Positions 5,481 to 6,471 of a DNA stretch of 6,471 nt are shown here, piece by piece (the first letter of the stretch is position 1; every line of letters starts with the position of its first letter). The stretch is from an uncultured Aquabacterium sp. (GTDB lineage: Bacteria; Pseudomonadota; Gammaproteobacteria; Burkholderiales; Burkholderiaceae_C). The stretch spans positions 1 to 6,471 of the forward strand of contig CALAKR010000018.1 in the NCBI GenBank assembly GCA_937923225.1, in the 5' to 3' direction. Under the pieces are notes generated by a model. It ran no database searches and was not told the origin of the DNA. It saw only the letters and a program-made list of their open reading frames with translations. The position numbers were made by a program, and so were the translations under genes.

Positions 5481-6471
5481 ATGACTCAGGCGACTTCGGG
5501 AACCCCGTTCCCCCACGATGCTGCTTCCCTGGCAGCCACGCCCCAAGAAATCAAGGCTGCAGCCGAACTCGGCATGTACGCGAACGCCGAGCACGACGCC
5601 TGCGGCGTGGGCTTCGTGGCCCACATCAAAGGCCAGAAGGCGCACAGCATCGTGCAGCAGGGCCTGAAGATCCTGGAAAACATCGACCACCGCGGCGCGG
5701 TGGGTGCCGACCCGCTGATGGGTGACGGCGCGGGCCTCTTGATCCAGATCCCCGACGAGTTCTACCGTGCCGAGATGGCCAAGCAGGGCGTCGAGCTGCC
5801 CCCACCGGGTGAATACGGCGTCGGCATGATCTTCCTGCCCAAGGAAAGCGCTTCGCGCCAGGCCTGCGAGCAGGAGATGGAGCGCGCGATCAAGGCCGAA
5901 GGCCAGGTGCTGCTGGGCTGGCGTGACGTGCCGGTGGACCGCGACATGCCCATGTCGCCTACCGTGCGCGAAAAAGAGCCGGTCATCCGCCAGGTGTTCG
6001 TCGGCCGTGGCCCGGACATCCTCGTGCCCGACGCGCTCGAGCGCAAGCTGTACGTCATCCGCAAGACGGCGTCCAGCAAGATCTCCAGCCTGAACCTGAC
6101 GCATGGCAGCGAGTACTACGTGCCCAGCATGTCGTGCCGCACCATCATCTACAAGGGCCTGCTGCTGGCCGACCAGGTCGGCAAGTACTACATCGACCTG
6201 AAGGATGAGCGCGTCGTCTCGGCCCTGGCCCTGGTGCACCAGCGCTTCTCGACCAACACCTTCCCCGAATGGCCGCTGGCCCACCCGTACCGCTATGTCG
6301 CGCACAACGGTGAGATCAACACCGTCAAGGGCAACTACAACTGGATGCGCGCCCGCGAAGGCGTGATGAGCTCGCCGGTGCTGGGCAACGATCTGCAAAA
6401 GCTCTACCCGATCAGCTTTGCGCACCAGTCCGACACGGCCACCTTCGACAACTGCCTGGAGTTGCTGACCA
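5481..6471 (+). CDS. gltB: Glutamate synthase (NADPH) large subunit GltB, N-terminal part, cut by window edge
   Basis: The frame runs open from ATG 5481 to the window end (330 codons plus one base); the full protein is usually about 1500-1600 residues. This part is the class II glutamine amidotransferase domain. A 40-residue propeptide precedes C41 in DACGVGF, the nucleophile that becomes the mature N-terminus after cleavage. HRGA follows at 70-73, where R71 corresponds to mature position 31. VHQRFSTNTFPEWPLAHPYR (252-271) and AHNGEIN with N276-G277, the oxyanion-hole pair, complete the site; HQSDTATFDNCLE is at 315-327. The domain releases ammonia from glutamine, which is channelled to 2-oxoglutarate to make glutamate in the cytoplasm, together with the GltD subunit, expected downstream. 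Start chosen on TGGAG with a 7-base spacer. Confidence 0.97.
   Translation, partial: MTQATSGTPFPHDAASLAATPQEIKAAAELGMYANAEHDACGVGFVAHIKGQKAHSIVQQGLKILENIDHRGAVGADPLMGDGAGLLIQIPDEFYRAEMAKQGVELPPPGEYGVGMIFLPKESASRQACEQEMERAIKAEGQVLLGWRDVPVDRDMPMSPTVREKEPVIRQVFVGRGPDILVPDALERKLYVIRKTASSKISSLNLTHGSEYYVPSMSCRTIIYKGLLLADQVGKYYIDLKDERVVSALALVHQRFSTNTFPEWPLAHPYRYVAHNGEINTVKGNYNWMRAREGVMSSPVLGNDLQKLYPISFAHQSDTATFDNCLELLT

Noticed and set aside
5283..6425. A 380-codon open frame on the minus strand, antisense to gltB
   Set aside because: It lies opposite a coding region with unmistakable GltB motifs, and long antisense frames are expected in GC-rich genes. It has no recognisable domain.

Overview
The window looks like a piece of a high-GC betaproteobacterial chromosome, most likely order Burkholderiales. 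The grounds are an flhD-flhC pair with the flagellar master-regulator family signatures, a gltB whose N-terminus carries a 40-residue propeptide before the nucleophilic cysteine, and a REP-associated transposase-like gene directly upstream of gltB, an arrangement I recall (unverified) from Comamonadaceae-type genomes. Genus cannot be decided from the sequence.

Layout. The left two thirds is read on the minus strand. Going with transcription there is a divergent intergenic region (4338-4578), a ferredoxin-reductase-like protein (FAD, NAD(P) and C-terminal plant-type 2Fe-2S domains; 4337-3198), then two tandem paralogous membrane fatty acid desaturases (3184-2024 and 2019-850). The last two joints are 13 and 4 bp, so the three form one operon, closed by a strong rho-independent terminator (785-809). 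Beyond that lies a 216-bp leader and then flhD (568-248) and the first 62 codons of flhC (186-1, cut by the window edge). The right third is read on the plus strand: a degenerate REP-associated tyrosine transposase (RAYT)-like gene (4579-5298), a 182-bp spacer with a stem-loop, a GGGTC-A-GACCC palindrome and a promoter candidate, and the first 330 codons of gltB (5481 to the right edge).

How the genes work together. The reductase should pass electrons from NAD(P)H through FAD and its own 2Fe-2S cluster to the di-iron centres of the two desaturases, which would introduce double bonds into acyl chains at the membrane. The two desaturases have intact histidine boxes but differ clearly, so they may differ in substrate or position. 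FlhD and FlhC form the heteromeric activator of early flagellar genes. GltB is the large subunit of glutamate synthase; gltD would be expected beyond the right edge.

Most worth a second look: the RAYT-like protein has lost both histidines of its HUH nuclease motif while keeping the catalytic-position tyrosine, is probably translated from a leaderless mRNA, and is flanked by hairpins; the desaturase operon has a GTGAACG...CGTTCAC inverted repeat upstream; and flhD has a perfect short palindrome in its leader. I see no CRISPR array, tRNA, rRNA or complete insertion sequence, and no clear evidence of a wholly new system.
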